Shown: piece after piece, positions 7,698 to 16,864 of the stretch
Layout of the letters: the number at the start of each line of letters is the position of its first letter
Numbering within the stretch: position 1 is the stretch's first letter
Notes under the pieces: generated by a model
What the model was told of the DNA's origin: nothing
What the model saw: only the letters and a program-made list of their open reading frames with translations
Database searches by the model: none
Origin: Novosphingobium olei
Lineage (GTDB): Bacteria > Pseudomonadota > Alphaproteobacteria > Sphingomonadales > Sphingomonadaceae
DNA: 64,000 nt
Assembly: GCF_012927405.1 (NCBI RefSeq)
Contig: NZ_JABBGM010000002.1
Coordinates: 434,001 to 498,000 of the forward strand
Reading direction: 5' to 3'
Program-made: the position numbers and the translations under genes

Positions 7698-10250
7698 ATG
7701 TCGCCACTGTCCAAAGCTGCTCTGATTTCGCTTCTCGCCTCGACCGCGCTTCCCACTGCGGCGATGGCGCAGGATGCGCCCGCTGCCGACGAACTGCCGT
7801 CGGACATTATCGTTACCGGCACCCGCGTTACCGGCATGCGCGCGGCAGACAGCGCCGCACCGGTCCAGGTCGTCGGCACGCAGGCGATGCAGGCCGTGGG
7901 TCAGCAGGACCTGACCCAGGTTCTTGCGCAGAGCCTGCCCAGCCTCAACTTCCAGGCCTTCGGTGGCGATACCGCCAACCTGACGCTGACCGCCGCGCTG
8001 CGCGGGCTTTCGCCCAACGACACGCTGGTTCTGGTCAACGGCAAGCGCCGCCACTTCACCGCCAACCTCGCGGTGCTGGGCGGCTCGCCCTATTCGGGCG
8101 CGGCGACCACCGACCTCAGCTTCATTCCGACCAACGCGATCGGCCGCATCGAAATCCTGCAGGACGGCGCCGCGGCGCAATACGGTTCCGACGCGATCGC
8201 CGGCGTGGTCAACATCATCCTCAAGGACCAGTCGTCGGGCGGCCTGTTCACCGTGACCGGCGGCCAGTACTACGAAGGCGACGGCGAAACCGCCTCCACC
8301 GCGCTCAACATGGGCTTCAAGCTGGGCGATCGCGGCTTCGTCAATGTCACCGGCGAATACAAGTTCCACAACTACACCCAGCGCGGCGGCTGCGATCGTC
8401 GCTACCTGACGCTGGACTGCAAGACGCGCACCGACATCAACCCGATCGATGCGGCCGGTGTTGAAGCCAATCCGTTCTATCCGCGCGTGAACACCATCAA
8501 CGGCGATGCGAAGTACAGCCTGTACAACTTCGTGTTCAACGCCGGCTACGATTTCTCGGACGCGGTGTCGGGCTATGCCTTCGGCAGCTATGGCAAGCGC
8601 AAGGCCTACGCCTACGAAAACTACCGCCGTGCGACGCGCGTTTCCGGCACCACCAGCGATGGCGAGAAGGTCTATCCGCTGACCGCCGGCTTCAACCCGC
8701 AGGAACACCTGGACGAGGAAGACTTCTCGCTCACCACCGGGCTCAAGGGCGCGGTATCGGGCTGGAACTGGGATCTGTCGCTGACCTACGGCCGTGACGC
8801 GGTGGCGCTCTACACCATCGATTCGGCCAACCCCACGCTCTATGCGCAAGAGCAGTCGCAGAACGCCGACCCGATCGGCCTGCAGCGCGATTTCTATGAC
8901 GGCACGCTGGTCAACAGCGAGTGGGCGGTTGAAGCCGGCGTCACCAAGGACTTCGAAGTCGGCATGGCCAAGCCGCTGACGCTCGCCCTTGGTGGCCAGT
9001 GGCGCAAGGACACCTACGCCATTCAGTCGGGCGAATTCGCCTCGTACTTCGGCGGCGGTGCGCAGTCCTATCCCGGCTTCGCGCCGACCGATGCCGGTTC
9101 GTACAACCGCAAGGCCTGGGGCGCCTACATCGACGTCGCCATGGACCCGGTCGAAGGCCTGCATGTCGACCTCGCCGGCCGGTACGAACACTATTCCGAC
9201 TTCGGCAAGGTGTGGAACGGCAAGGCCACCGCGCGCTATGACTTCAGCCCTGCGTTCGGCATCCGCGGCACCGTTTCGAACGGCTTCCGCGCTCCGACGC
9301 TCGCCGAATCGTACTACTCGTCGGTCAACGTCGGCCCGGGTTCCACCTTCGGCCAGCTGCCGCCGAACTCCGCTGCCGCCAAGCTTCTCGGCTTCTCGCC
9401 GCTCAAGCCCGAAAAGGCGACCAGCTTCTCGGCCGGTTTCGTTGCGCACCCGCTGCCGAACCTGCAGATCACGCTCGATGCCTATCAGATCAAGCTGAAG
9501 AAGCGCATCGTTCCTTCGGCCGCGATCTTCGGTTCGCTCGGCTCCAGCACCGTGTCGCAGGCGGTGATCGATGCGCTGATCGCGCGCGGCGTCAGCCTGG
9601 CCGACGCGACCAGCTACGCCGGCATCAACATCTTCACCAACGGCGCGGACACCCGCACCCGCGGCGTCGAAGCGACGATCGACTACACCAGCGATTTCGG
9701 CGGCGATGCGAAGGCCAACTGGACGCTGGGCTTCAACTACAACCAGACCAAGCTCGAGAAGATCTACCCGCTGCCGGCAGCGGTGGTGAACACCGCCTTC
9801 AGCCAGACCACGCTGCTCGATCCCAACTCGATCGACGGCCTGACGACCGCCACCCCGCGGGTGAAGGTCATCGCCAACGCGCTGTTCACCTTCGGTGATT
9901 TCTCGGTCAACCTGCGCGAAACGCTCTATGGCGTCACGCACCAGCGCACCAGCTTCAGCGGCAGCGGCTATGGTTCGCCGGGGGATGGCAGCGGCTACAC
10001 CGTCCTGCGCATCGGCACCAGCGTGATCACCGATCTCAACATCGGCTACAAGATCACGCCGAAGATCCGCTTCGACATCGGCGCCAACAACCTGCTCAAC
10101 AAGAAGGCGCCGACCGTTCCGCTGGTCGCCCATCCGTCGGGCGGCGTGCGTCCGGCCAACGGCAGCAACGTCTATAACCCGCCCATCACGTTCACCCCGT
10201 GGGGCATCAACGGCGGGTACTACTACGCCCGCGCGACCTTCAACTTCTGA
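7698..10250 (+). CDS. TonB-dependent receptor of the amine-oxidation locus
   Basis: Outer-membrane receptor of 850 residues. It has a Sec signal peptide (MSPLSKAALISLLASTALPT..AMAQ), TonB box DIIVTGTRV, a plug with NDTLVLVNGKRRH and RIEILQDGAAAQYGSDAIAGVVNI split over about residues 40-175, then a 22-strand-type barrel ending in phenylalanine (RATFNF), as outer-membrane proteins usually do. The ATG at 7698 follows AAGGGGG by six bases. The next gene downstream is a TPR-sulfotransferase, then cytochrome c and amine oxidase, all on the same strand. It probably imports the substrate of that oxidase; the substrate itself is not evident. Confidence 0.92.
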   Translation: MSPLSKAALISLLASTALPTAAMAQDAPAADELPSDIIVTGTRVTGMRAADSAAPVQVVGTQAMQAVGQQDLTQVLAQSLPSLNFQAFGGDTANLTLTAALRGLSPNDTLVLVNGKRRHFTANLAVLGGSPYSGAATTDLSFIPTNAIGRIEILQDGAAAQYGSDAIAGVVNIILKDQSSGGLFTVTGGQYYEGDGETASTALNMGFKLGDRGFVNVTGEYKFHNYTQRGGCDRRYLTLDCKTRTDINPIDAAGVEANPFYPRVNTINGDAKYSLYNFVFNAGYDFSDAVSGYAFGSYGKRKAYAYENYRRATRVSGTTSDGEKVYPLTAGFNPQEHLDEEDFSLTTGLKGAVSGWNWDLSLTYGRDAVALYTIDSANPTLYAQEQSQNADPIGLQRDFYDGTLVNSEWAVEAGVTKDFEVGMAKPLTLALGGQWRKDTYAIQSGEFASYFGGGAQSYPGFAPTDAGSYNRKAWGAYIDVAMDPVEGLHVDLAGRYEHYSDFGKVWNGKATARYDFSPAFGIRGTVSNGFRAPTLAESYYSSVNVGPGSTFGQLPPNSAAAKLLGFSPLKPEKATSFSAGFVAHPLPNLQITLDAYQIKLKKRIVPSAAIFGSLGSSTVSQAVIDALIARGVSLADATSYAGINIFTNGADTRTRGVEATIDYTSDFGGDAKANWTLGFNYNQTKLEKIYPLPAAVVNTAFSQTTLLDPNSIDGLTTATPRVKVIANALFTFGDFSVNLRETLYGVTHQRTSFSGSGYGSPGDGSGYTVLRIGTSVITDLNIGYKITPKIRFDIGANNLLNKKAPTVPLVAHPSGGVRPANGSNVYNPPITFTPWGINGGYYYARATFNF

Positions 10251-10269
10251 CGGTCGAACGATGATGGTT

Positions 10270-10308
10270 GCGCCTCTTCGAACCGGCAGTTCAGCCACGA
10301 AGAGGCGC
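10270..10308 (+). terminator. Hairpin after the TonB receptor gene
   Basis: Perfect 11-bp inverted repeat (10270-10280 with 10298-10308) 20 bp after the receptor stop. There is no T-run, so it may be an mRNA 3'-end stabiliser or partial attenuator lowering expression of the downstream genes relative to the receptor, not a full terminator. Confidence 0.5.
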
Positions 10309-10385
10309 CTTGCGAACCGGGGCGTATCCCGCCCCGGTCTTGCCTCCGGCTCCGTGCCGGCTGGCTCCATTCAAGATGAAATGCC

Positions 10386-12368
10386 ATGCTCGCCGCGATG
10401 ACCAATCCCCTCGACCAAGCAGCCCGGGACCTTGCGACAAGGCCGGCCTCTGCAGAGCGGATCGCGCGCAAGCTGGTGGAGCAGAACCCGGCCGATCCGC
10501 GTCCGCGGCTGGTCCTCGCCTCGGCACTGCGGCGGCTGGCGCGCGGCGCCGAAGGCCTGCCGCTGCTGATCGAACTGGCCCGCGCCTTTCCGAGGGCAGC
10601 GCGCACGCGCTATGAACTGGGCCTCACACTCTGCGCCGTCGGTCGCACGGGCGAGGGCGAGCAGCAGCTCGAGGCGGCGACCGCGCTCGATCCCAACCAT
10701 GCAGAAGCGTGGGCCGCGCTGGCCGAGCGCGCCTTTGCGAGGGGGGATGTCGGCGCCGAACGCCGCGCCCGTGCTGCGCTCGCCCGGATCGACGCCAGCC
10801 ACCCCGAACAAGGCGGGCACGCTGAACTCGGCAAGGCAGCAGAACTCGTCGCGCTCGGCCAGCATGGCGACGCCGAGCAGATCCTGCGCCGCTTTTGCCT
10901 GACGCATCCCAACCATGCCGAAGGTGCGCGGCTGATGGCCGCGTGCCATGTCGCCAACCGCACCGTCCACGCCGCGGAAACGCTGCTGCGCCATGCGCTG
11001 AGCATCGAACCCGGCTCGGCCCGCATCCGCTTCGACCTTGCCCATGCGCTGTTTGCCGCGCGCCTTGCCGAACAGGCGCTGGCAGAGCTTGCGCCGCTGC
11101 TCGAAGCCGATCCTGTAAACCCGGCCTATCTCAACCTGCAGGCGGCGTGCCTTGGCCTGCTCGGCGATGATCGCGCCGCCGAAGCGATCAATGCCGATCT
11201 GGCGACGGCCTTTCCCGACAATGCGAGCGTTGCGGTCAACCACGGCCACGCCGCGCGCACGGCGGGTCTGCGCGACAAGGCAATCGCCGCCTATCGCCGC
11301 GCAACGCAGCTCAGCCCACAGGCGGGCGAGGCGTGGTGGGGCCTTGCCAACCTCAAGATCGGGGCGATGAGCGATGCCGACGAGGCGCAGATGGCCGCGC
11401 TGCTTGCAGGATCGCTGTCCGACGATGATCGCATGCGCATCGAATATGCGCTCGGCCGCCGGTTCGAGGATACGGGCAGGGCGGCAGACGCCTTCGCCCA
11501 CTACGCCCGTGGCGCGGCGCTGGGGCGGATCAAGTTCGGTGGAGCCGATCGCGATTACGCGGCCGAGGCCGATGCGGTAACCGCCCTCTATTCCCGTGAA
11601 TTCCTGGACCAGCGCGCGGGGCAGGGCGCCCCGGACGATGCACCGATCTTCGTTGTCGGCCTGCCGCGTTCGGGCTCCACGCTGGTCGAACAGATCCTTG
11701 CCAGCCACCCCGCGATTGAAGGGACGATGGAACTGCCCTATATCGGCAGCTTGGTCGGCCGGATCGAGCGCGAGGGCGGGGCCGAACGCATCGCGCGCGC
11801 AACGGCCGACGAGCTGCGCGCCTGGGGCGAGGAATATCTCGCGCGGGCGCGGGTCCATCGCCGCCTTGGCCGGGCGCATTTCATCGACAAGATGCCCAAC
11901 AACTTCCGGCACATCGGCCTGATCCGGCTGATCCTGCCGAACGCGCGCATTATCGACGTGCGACGCAACCCGATGGCATCGTGCTTCTCGGGCTATAAGC
12001 AGCTCTTCGCGGAAGGTCAGGAGTTCTCATACGACCTTGGCGATCTGGCAGCCTACTACCGCCATTACCTTGCCATCGTTCGCCATTTCCATGCCGTCGC
12101 GCCCGGTGCGGTCCACACGCTGGTCTATGAAGACCTTGTCGAGGACACCGAAGGCGAAGTGCGCCGCCTGCTCGATGCGGTGGGCGTGCCGTTCGATCCG
12201 GCGACCCTGCGCTTTTTCGAGAACGACCGCGCCGTGCGCACCGTCAGCTCCGAACAGGTGCGCCAGCCGATCTACCGCGCGGGCATCGACCAGTGGCGCA
12301 AGTTCGAACCATTTCTCCAGCCGCTCGCCGATGGCCTGGGCAGGGAGCGCGAAGAGTGGCGCGCATGA
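10386..12368 (+). CDS. TPR-repeat sulfotransferase-like protein
   Basis: Predicted cytosolic protein of 660 residues with no signal peptide. Residues about 10-400 are tetratricopeptide repeats (for example AATALDPNHAEAWAALAERAF), which normally bind protein partners. From about 415 comes a Sulfotransfer_3-type domain with the PAPS phosphate-binding motif GLPRSGSTLVEQ near residue 426, IDKMPNNF and the 3'-phosphate-binding region RNPMASCFSGYK. Such domains transfer sulfate from PAPS to a hydroxyl or amine. An internal ATG at 10398 is an alternative start. The gene lies between a TonB receptor and a cytochrome, and a second TPR-sulfotransferase/TonB pair occurs at 23586-27846. The acceptor is unknown. 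Confidence 0.85.
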   Translation: MLAAMTNPLDQAARDLATRPASAERIARKLVEQNPADPRPRLVLASALRRLARGAEGLPLLIELARAFPRAARTRYELGLTLCAVGRTGEGEQQLEAATALDPNHAEAWAALAERAFARGDVGAERRARAALARIDASHPEQGGHAELGKAAELVALGQHGDAEQILRRFCLTHPNHAEGARLMAACHVANRTVHAAETLLRHALSIEPGSARIRFDLAHALFAARLAEQALAELAPLLEADPVNPAYLNLQAACLGLLGDDRAAEAINADLATAFPDNASVAVNHGHAARTAGLRDKAIAAYRRATQLSPQAGEAWWGLANLKIGAMSDADEAQMAALLAGSLSDDDRMRIEYALGRRFEDTGRAADAFAHYARGAALGRIKFGGADRDYAAEADAVTALYSREFLDQRAGQGAPDDAPIFVVGLPRSGSTLVEQILASHPAIEGTMELPYIGSLVGRIEREGGAERIARATADELRAWGEEYLARARVHRRLGRAHFIDKMPNNFRHIGLIRLILPNARIIDVRRNPMASCFSGYKQLFAEGQEFSYDLGDLAAYYRHYLAIVRHFHAVAPGAVHTLVYEDLVEDTEGEVRRLLDAVGVPFDPATLRFFENDRAVRTVSSEQVRQPIYRAGIDQWRKFEPFLQPLADGLGREREEWRA

Positions 12369-12405
12369 ACCACTTCAGTTTCCGGGTCACAACCAAGAGT
12401 AAGCG

Positions 12406-12861
12406 ATGAACAGGAAGATCAGGGTTGCCGTGCTTGCCCTTGCGGGGGCGACGTTCGCAGGTGTCGCCAGTCTCGCGACGCCTGGCTTTGCCCAGGACCG
12501 GCCGGGACCGGGCGGTTCGACGGTGGAAGTCTCGAACCAGGGGCAGGAGGTCTATGAACAGATCTGCCAGGCCTGCCACATGGCCGATGCCAAGGGCGGG
12601 GGCGAACCGGGGGCGATGATTCCCGCGCTCGCCGGAAACAAGAACCTGGCCGACAAGGACTACCCGATCATCGTGGTGATGAAGGGGCGCGGTGGCATGC
12701 CATGGTTCAACGGCGTGCTGACCAAGGAGCAGATCGCCGCGGTCATCACCTACGTCCGCGGCCACTTCAACGATTACCATGATCCGGTCAGCGTTGCCGA
12801 CATCGACCGCATCGTCGCGACCAACCCGCCCGTGCCCGAATGCAACACCTGCGGGCATTGA
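12406..12861 (+). CDS. Periplasmic c-type cytochrome
   Basis: Monohaem cytochrome c of 151 residues. It has a Sec signal peptide (MNRKIRVAVLALAGATFAG...GFAQ), one haem attachment motif C54-QA-C57-H58, and a candidate axial methionine in the KGRGGMPWFNG segment before the C-terminal helix (EQIAAVITYVRGHF). It lies 37 bp after the TPR-sulfotransferase and 57 bp before a flavin amine oxidase with a Tat-like leader. Flavin amine oxidases that hand electrons to a dedicated cytochrome c are known (NicA2 with CycN), so this is the probable electron acceptor of the neighbouring oxidase. That pairing is an inference. Confidence 0.9.
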   Translation: MNRKIRVAVLALAGATFAGVASLATPGFAQDRPGPGGSTVEVSNQGQEVYEQICQACHMADAKGGGEPGAMIPALAGNKNLADKDYPIIVVMKGRGGMPWFNGVLTKEQIAAVITYVRGHFNDYHDPVSVADIDRIVATNPPVPECNTCGH

Positions 12862-12918
12862 TCCGCCAACCTCCTACACTGTCAGACAGTTTCCCGATCC
12901 GACCACGAAGGGATTACA

Positions 12919-14508
12919 ATGCTTGAGGATTTTACCCCGCCGACCCGCCGCCAGCTGCTGACCATGATCGGCAAGGCGGGGGGCGCCGCCGCGCTGTATC
13001 AGGCGATGACGGTGCTCGGCCACGCCAAGGACAGCCAGTTCAACGGCCCGCCAAAGCTTTCGGGCGCGAAGCCGGGCGCAAGCGTGCTGGTGCTGGGCGC
13101 CGGGCTTGCCGGCATGCTCGCGGCCTATGAACTGACCAAGGCGGGCTACAAGGTCCAGATCCTCGAATTCCAGGGCCGTGCCGGCGGGCGCAACTACACC
13201 GTGCGCGGCGGCGATACGATCAACGAGATCGGGTCCAAGCAGGAGGTCACGTTTGCGCCGGGCAACTACCTCAACCCGGGGCCGTGGCGCATTCCCTACC
13301 ACCACCGCACCGTGCTGCATTACTGCAAGGAACTGGGCGTCCAGCTCGAACCGTTCCTGCAGATCAACCACAACGCGCTGATCCACGGCAAGAAGGCGTT
13401 CGGCGGCAAGCCGCAGCCTTATCGCGACCTGATGGTCGACTGGAAGGGCCACGTTTCCGAACTGCTCGGCAAGTCGCTCAACGCCGGCGCGCTCGACACC
13501 ACCGTGACGGCCGAGGACAAAGCCCGCCTGCTCGAAGCGATGCGCGCCTGGGGCGTGCTCGACAAGGACATGAAGTACACCAAGAGCGACAAGGTCGGCG
13601 AACAGCGCGGCTGGGAACGCCCGCCCGGTGGCGGCGTCAACGGTGCGCCGATCCCCAACGATCCGTTCAGCCTCAGCGAAACGCTCGACAGCGGCATCTG
13701 GAACACGCTCGGCTTCTATGCCGAACACGTCATGCAGACCACGATGTTTCAGCCCAAGGGCGGCATGGACCACATCGGCAAGGGCTTCCAGGCCAAGGTC
13801 GGCAAGCTGATCCGCTTCAACACGCGCGTTTCGAAGATCGCGCAGGACGATCGCGGCGTCACCGCCAGCTGGACCGACACCAAGACCGGCCAGACCGGCG
13901 AAAGCCATGCCGACTGGATGGTCTGCACGATTCCCGCACCGGTGCTCAACCAGATCGATTTCCAGGTTTCGCCGGCCAAGAAGGCGGCGATCCGCGCGCT
14001 GCCCTATGGCAACTCGGTCAAGATCGGGCTCGAGATGAAGCGCCGCTTCTGGGAAACCGACTATGCGATCTATGGCGGGATCTCGTTTACCGACCAGGCG
14101 ATCTCCTTGATCTCGTACCCCAGTGCGGGCTGCTTCACCGATGGCCCGGCGGTGCTGCTCGGCGCCTATCCGTTCGGCGCAGGGGCGTACATGCTCGCCG
14201 GAATGACGCCCGAGAAGCGCATTCAGGCCGCGCTCGACCAGGGATCGGTCTTCCACCCGGCCGAGTACAAGGCCGAGTTCCGCTCGGGCGCGAGCGTCGC
14301 GTGGAACCGCATGCCGTGGATCCTGGGCTGCTGCGCCGCCTGGACCGAGGAAAGCCGTGCCGCGCACTATCAGGACCTCGTTTCGATGGAGGGCCGCATC
14401 GTGCTCGCGGGCGAACACTGCTCGTACTACGGCTGCTGGCAGGAAGGCGCGCTGCTCTCCTCCATCGATGCGATCACGCGCCTGCACCAGCGCGCTTCGG
14501 CGGCCTGA
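12919..14508 (+). CDS. Flavin monoamine oxidase family protein with Tat-like leader
   Basis: FAD-dependent amine oxidase of 529 residues. The N-terminus carries a twin-arginine motif (PPTRRQLLTMIGKAGG), suggesting folded export to the periplasm. The dinucleotide-binding GxGxxG is VLVLGAGLAGMLAAYEL (about residues 55-72), followed by EFQGRAGGRNYT; the C-terminal FAD-binding segment is VLAGEHCSYYGCWQEGALLSS. The enzyme would oxidise an amine or amino acid to an imine. The upstream cytochrome c is the likely electron acceptor and the exported RidA upstream could hydrolyse the imine. The substrate is not determined: family members act on polyamines, aromatic amines, nicotine-like compounds or L-amino acids. 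Confidence 0.87.
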   Translation: MLEDFTPPTRRQLLTMIGKAGGAAALYQAMTVLGHAKDSQFNGPPKLSGAKPGASVLVLGAGLAGMLAAYELTKAGYKVQILEFQGRAGGRNYTVRGGDTINEIGSKQEVTFAPGNYLNPGPWRIPYHHRTVLHYCKELGVQLEPFLQINHNALIHGKKAFGGKPQPYRDLMVDWKGHVSELLGKSLNAGALDTTVTAEDKARLLEAMRAWGVLDKDMKYTKSDKVGEQRGWERPPGGGVNGAPIPNDPFSLSETLDSGIWNTLGFYAEHVMQTTMFQPKGGMDHIGKGFQAKVGKLIRFNTRVSKIAQDDRGVTASWTDTKTGQTGESHADWMVCTIPAPVLNQIDFQVSPAKKAAIRALPYGNSVKIGLEMKRRFWETDYAIYGGISFTDQAISLISYPSAGCFTDGPAVLLGAYPFGAGAYMLAGMTPEKRIQAALDQGSVFHPAEYKAEFRSGASVAWNRMPWILGCCAAWTEESRAAHYQDLVSMEGRIVLAGEHCSYYGCWQEGALLSSIDAITRLHQRASAA

Positions 14509-14536
14509 GGACCCCGATCACCGCTTCATGAGGGGC

Positions 14537-14579
14537 AACGGAGCGGACCTTATTCGTATGCGATGAGGCCCGCTCCGTT
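14537..14579 (+). terminator. Hairpin after the amine oxidase gene
   Basis: Perfect 10-bp inverted repeat (14537-14546 with 14570-14579) between the oxidase and the aldo/keto reductase. It lacks a T-run, so it is a weak or factor-dependent termination candidate that may close the amine-oxidation operon. Confidence 0.45.
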
Positions 14580-14639
14580 CGCATGGAGCGCAGATGCTGG
14601 CATGGCAGGCGGCCCGATCCTTGCAGAAGGCCGCTGCCC

Positions 14640-15554
14640 ATGTCCGAATTGCCCCTGCCACCTGCCGTCCGCCCGCTGGGGCGAAGCGGCATTGCGGTTT
14701 CCGCGCTCGGATGGGGCATGTGGCGGCTGACGGCGGCGGGGCTGGACGCCGCCGGGGTCGCGCGACTGGTCGAGGGCGTGCTCGATGCCGGGGTGACCCT
14801 GCTCGACACCGCCGACATCTATGGCTTCGATGGCACGTCCGGGTTTGGCGATGCCGAAGCGCTGCTGGGGCAGGCGCTGGCGCTCGCGCCGTCCTTGCGC
14901 AGCCGGATGGTGTTGGCGACCAAGGGCGGCATCCTGCCGCCGCTGCCCTACGACCAGTCGCCGACCTACCTGCAAGGCGCGATAGAGGCGTCGTTGCGGC
15001 GACTGAAGACCGACGTCATCGATCTCTACCAGATCCACCGTCCCGATATCCTTGCCCACCCGCAGGACGTGGCCCGCGTGCTCGACGATGCGGTGCAGGC
15101 CGGCAAGATCCGCAGCATCGGCGTGTCGAACTTCACCCCGGCCCAGATCGCGGCGCTGAGCCACTTCCTCGATGCGCCGCTGGTTGCCACCCAGCCAGAG
15201 ATCAGCCCGCTCAGGATCGAACCGCTGGAAAACGGCGAGATGGACCAGGCGATGGTCATGGGGCTGACCCCGCTCGCGTGGTCGCCGCTGGGCGGTGGCA
15301 GCCTGCTCGATCCGCAGACCCCGCGCGACCGGGCGGTTGCCGATGCGCTTGATGCGGTGGCGGATGCGCAGGGCGTTTCGCGCAGCAGCGCGGCGTTCAG
15401 CTGGCTCATGGCGCATCCCGCGGGCATCGTGCCGATCGTGGGATCGCAGCAGCTCGCCCGCGTGGTCGAAGCGACGCAGGCGCTTACCGTGCGCTGGACC
15501 CGGGCCGAATGGTACGCGGTGCTCGTCGCCAGCCGGGGCGCGCCGCTGCCATAG
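14640..15554 (+). CDS. Aldo/keto reductase
   Basis: NADPH-dependent oxidoreductase of about 304 residues with the usual (alpha/beta)8 AKR features: LLDTADIYGF with the catalytic Asp/Tyr, ATKGGILPP with the catalytic Lys, LYQIHRPD with the active-site His region, and RSIGVSNFTPAQI. It most resembles the YdhF subgroup. The ATG at 14640 begins MSELPLPPAVRPLG, directly before the first strand; frames further upstream are non-coding in character. It may reduce an aldehyde or ketone produced by the preceding oxidase module, but a hairpin separates it, so the link is positional. Confidence 0.85.
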   Translation: MSELPLPPAVRPLGRSGIAVSALGWGMWRLTAAGLDAAGVARLVEGVLDAGVTLLDTADIYGFDGTSGFGDAEALLGQALALAPSLRSRMVLATKGGILPPLPYDQSPTYLQGAIEASLRRLKTDVIDLYQIHRPDILAHPQDVARVLDDAVQAGKIRSIGVSNFTPAQIAALSHFLDAPLVATQPEISPLRIEPLENGEMDQAMVMGLTPLAWSPLGGGSLLDPQTPRDRAVADALDAVADAQGVSRSSAAFSWLMAHPAGIVPIVGSQQLARVVEATQALTVRWTRAEWYAVLVASRGAPLP

Positions 15555-15624
15555 CGCATGCCTTAATTGCCCGGTTGATTAGTCGGCGCTGCGCCTGCAT
15601 GGCGGTGATGGGAGAACAAGAGCC

Positions 15625-16614
15625 ATGACCATGATGCGTGCCGTCGAAGTGGGAGCGCTTGCCCCGGACCTTGCCGGGCTGTCGATCGTCGAAAAGCCGA
15701 TCCCTGTCCCGGGGCCAGGCGAAGTTCTGGTGCGTATCGAGGCGGCGGCGCTCGGCTTTCCCGACCTGCTGATGACCGAAGGGCTCTATCAGGCAAAGCC
15801 GCCCGTGCCCTTCGTTCCCGGCATGGAAGCGTCAGGAACGGTCGCCGCAGTCGGCGAAGGTGCAGGCTTTGCGGTGGGCGATGAAGTGATCGTCGGCGGC
15901 CTGACCGGGGCGGTGCAGCAATACGCCGTCTACCCCGCTGCCGCCGTTTCGCCCAAGCCCGCCCGCCTGTCGTTCGGGCAGGCAGCAGGCCTGCGCGCGG
16001 CGTACCTCACCGCTCATGTCAGCCTCGTGCGCTGCGGGCGGGCCGAGCCTGGCGATTGGCTGCTCGTCCACGGCGCGGCCGGGGGCGTGGGTCTCGCCGC
16101 GGTGGACATGGCGCGGGCCCTCGGCTTGCGGGTCATCGCCGTCGCCTCCAGCGAGGACAAGCTTGCTCGCGTGCGCGATCTCTTCGCGCCAGACCATGCC
16201 ATTCTCGGCCCCACCGGCTTTCGCGAGCAGGTGCTGGAGATCACCGGCGGCAAGGGCGTGCAGATCGTCTACGATCCGGTCGGCGGAGACGTGTTCGACG
16301 AATCGACGCGCTGCATCGCGTTCGGGGGCCGCCTGTTGGTGGTGGGCTTTGCCAGCGGCCGCATTCCGGAAATCCGCGCCAATATCCCGCTGATCAAGGG
16401 CTTTTCCGTGGTCGGCGTGCGCGCGGGTGAATTCGGGCGCAAGTTTCCGGAACTGGGGCGCGAAAACGTCGCCGCGATCATGAAGATGGCGGAGGAGGGG
16501 ACGATCACCCCAACCGTCCACCGCGAAGTCCCGCTCGACGATTTCCGGGACGCCTACGGTGCGATGCGTGATCGCAGCGTGGTCGGCCGCACGATCATCC
16601 TGCCACACGCCTGA
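15625..16614 (+). CDS. Quinone oxidoreductase-like MDR enzyme
   Basis: Zinc-free medium-chain dehydrogenase/reductase of 329 residues, related to NADPH:quinone reductase. It has the N-terminal GroES-like fold (VPGPGEVLVRIEAAALGFPD, PFVPGMEASGTV) and a Rossmann domain with LLVHGAAGGVGLAAVDMA and the VYDPVGGDVF motif. The zinc-ligand cysteines of alcohol dehydrogenases are absent, which favours quinone or enone reductase activity. The start MTMMRAVEVG is preceded by GGGAG. It is 70 bp downstream of the aldo/keto reductase and may be co-transcribed with it. Confidence 0.85.
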   Translation: MTMMRAVEVGALAPDLAGLSIVEKPIPVPGPGEVLVRIEAAALGFPDLLMTEGLYQAKPPVPFVPGMEASGTVAAVGEGAGFAVGDEVIVGGLTGAVQQYAVYPAAAVSPKPARLSFGQAAGLRAAYLTAHVSLVRCGRAEPGDWLLVHGAAGGVGLAAVDMARALGLRVIAVASSEDKLARVRDLFAPDHAILGPTGFREQVLEITGGKGVQIVYDPVGGDVFDESTRCIAFGGRLLVVGFASGRIPEIRANIPLIKGFSVVGVRAGEFGRKFPELGRENVAAIMKMAEEGTITPTVHREVPLDDFRDAYGAMRDRSVVGRTIILPHA

Positions 16615-16723
16615 TCCGGTCATCTGATTCGATCAGGGCACGGGTGACGGTGCTCCATCGGCCGCTTTTTGCGCGTAATTTTGGCGTGCGCTGTCAAAAC
16701 CTGCGGAAAATGGGCAAAAAGAA

Positions 16724-16748
16724 AGGGCCGTCCCGAAGGGGCGGCCCT
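16724..16748 (-). terminator. Rho-independent terminator reading on the minus strand
   Basis: Arms 16724-16730 and 16742-16748, extended inward with a TTCG loop. On the minus strand the stem is followed by TTTCTTTTT, a proper U-tract; on the plus strand there is none. No minus-strand protein gene precedes it, so it may end an unannotated small RNA or antisense transcript. Confidence 0.55.
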
Positions 16749-16834
16749 GGAAAGTTTGGGAGAGGATGCCTGAAAGGCCCGTCCCATGTGCTCCGCGGAC
16801 CCGATTCCGGCAAGTGCGAAACGCGCTCGTTCAA

Positions 16835-16864
16835 TTGAGATTTTTGCAATCATAAAGCTATCAT
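16835..16864 (+). promoter_or_regulatory. Candidate sigma-70 promoter for the M20 peptidase gene
   Basis: TTGAGA (16835-16840), an 18-bp spacer and TATCAT (16859-16864), each hexamer one mismatch from consensus, inside an AT-rich patch unusual for this window. Two copies of TTTTTGCAAT (16841-16850 and 16865-16874) frame the -10 box, as an operator would. The start codon is about 270 bp downstream, implying a long leader. Confidence 0.5.

Noticed and set aside
7527..10370. A 947-codon open frame on the minus strand over the TonB receptor gene
   Set aside because: Low-complexity Arg/Ala/Gly-rich translation, no domains; the plus-strand receptor is clearly real. It is an antisense shadow from high GC.
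16769..16858. Short frame beginning ATGCCTGAAAGG after GGGAGAGG
   Set aside because: Good ribosome-binding site but only 29 codons with no recognisable pattern, overlapping the candidate promoter; too weak to call.
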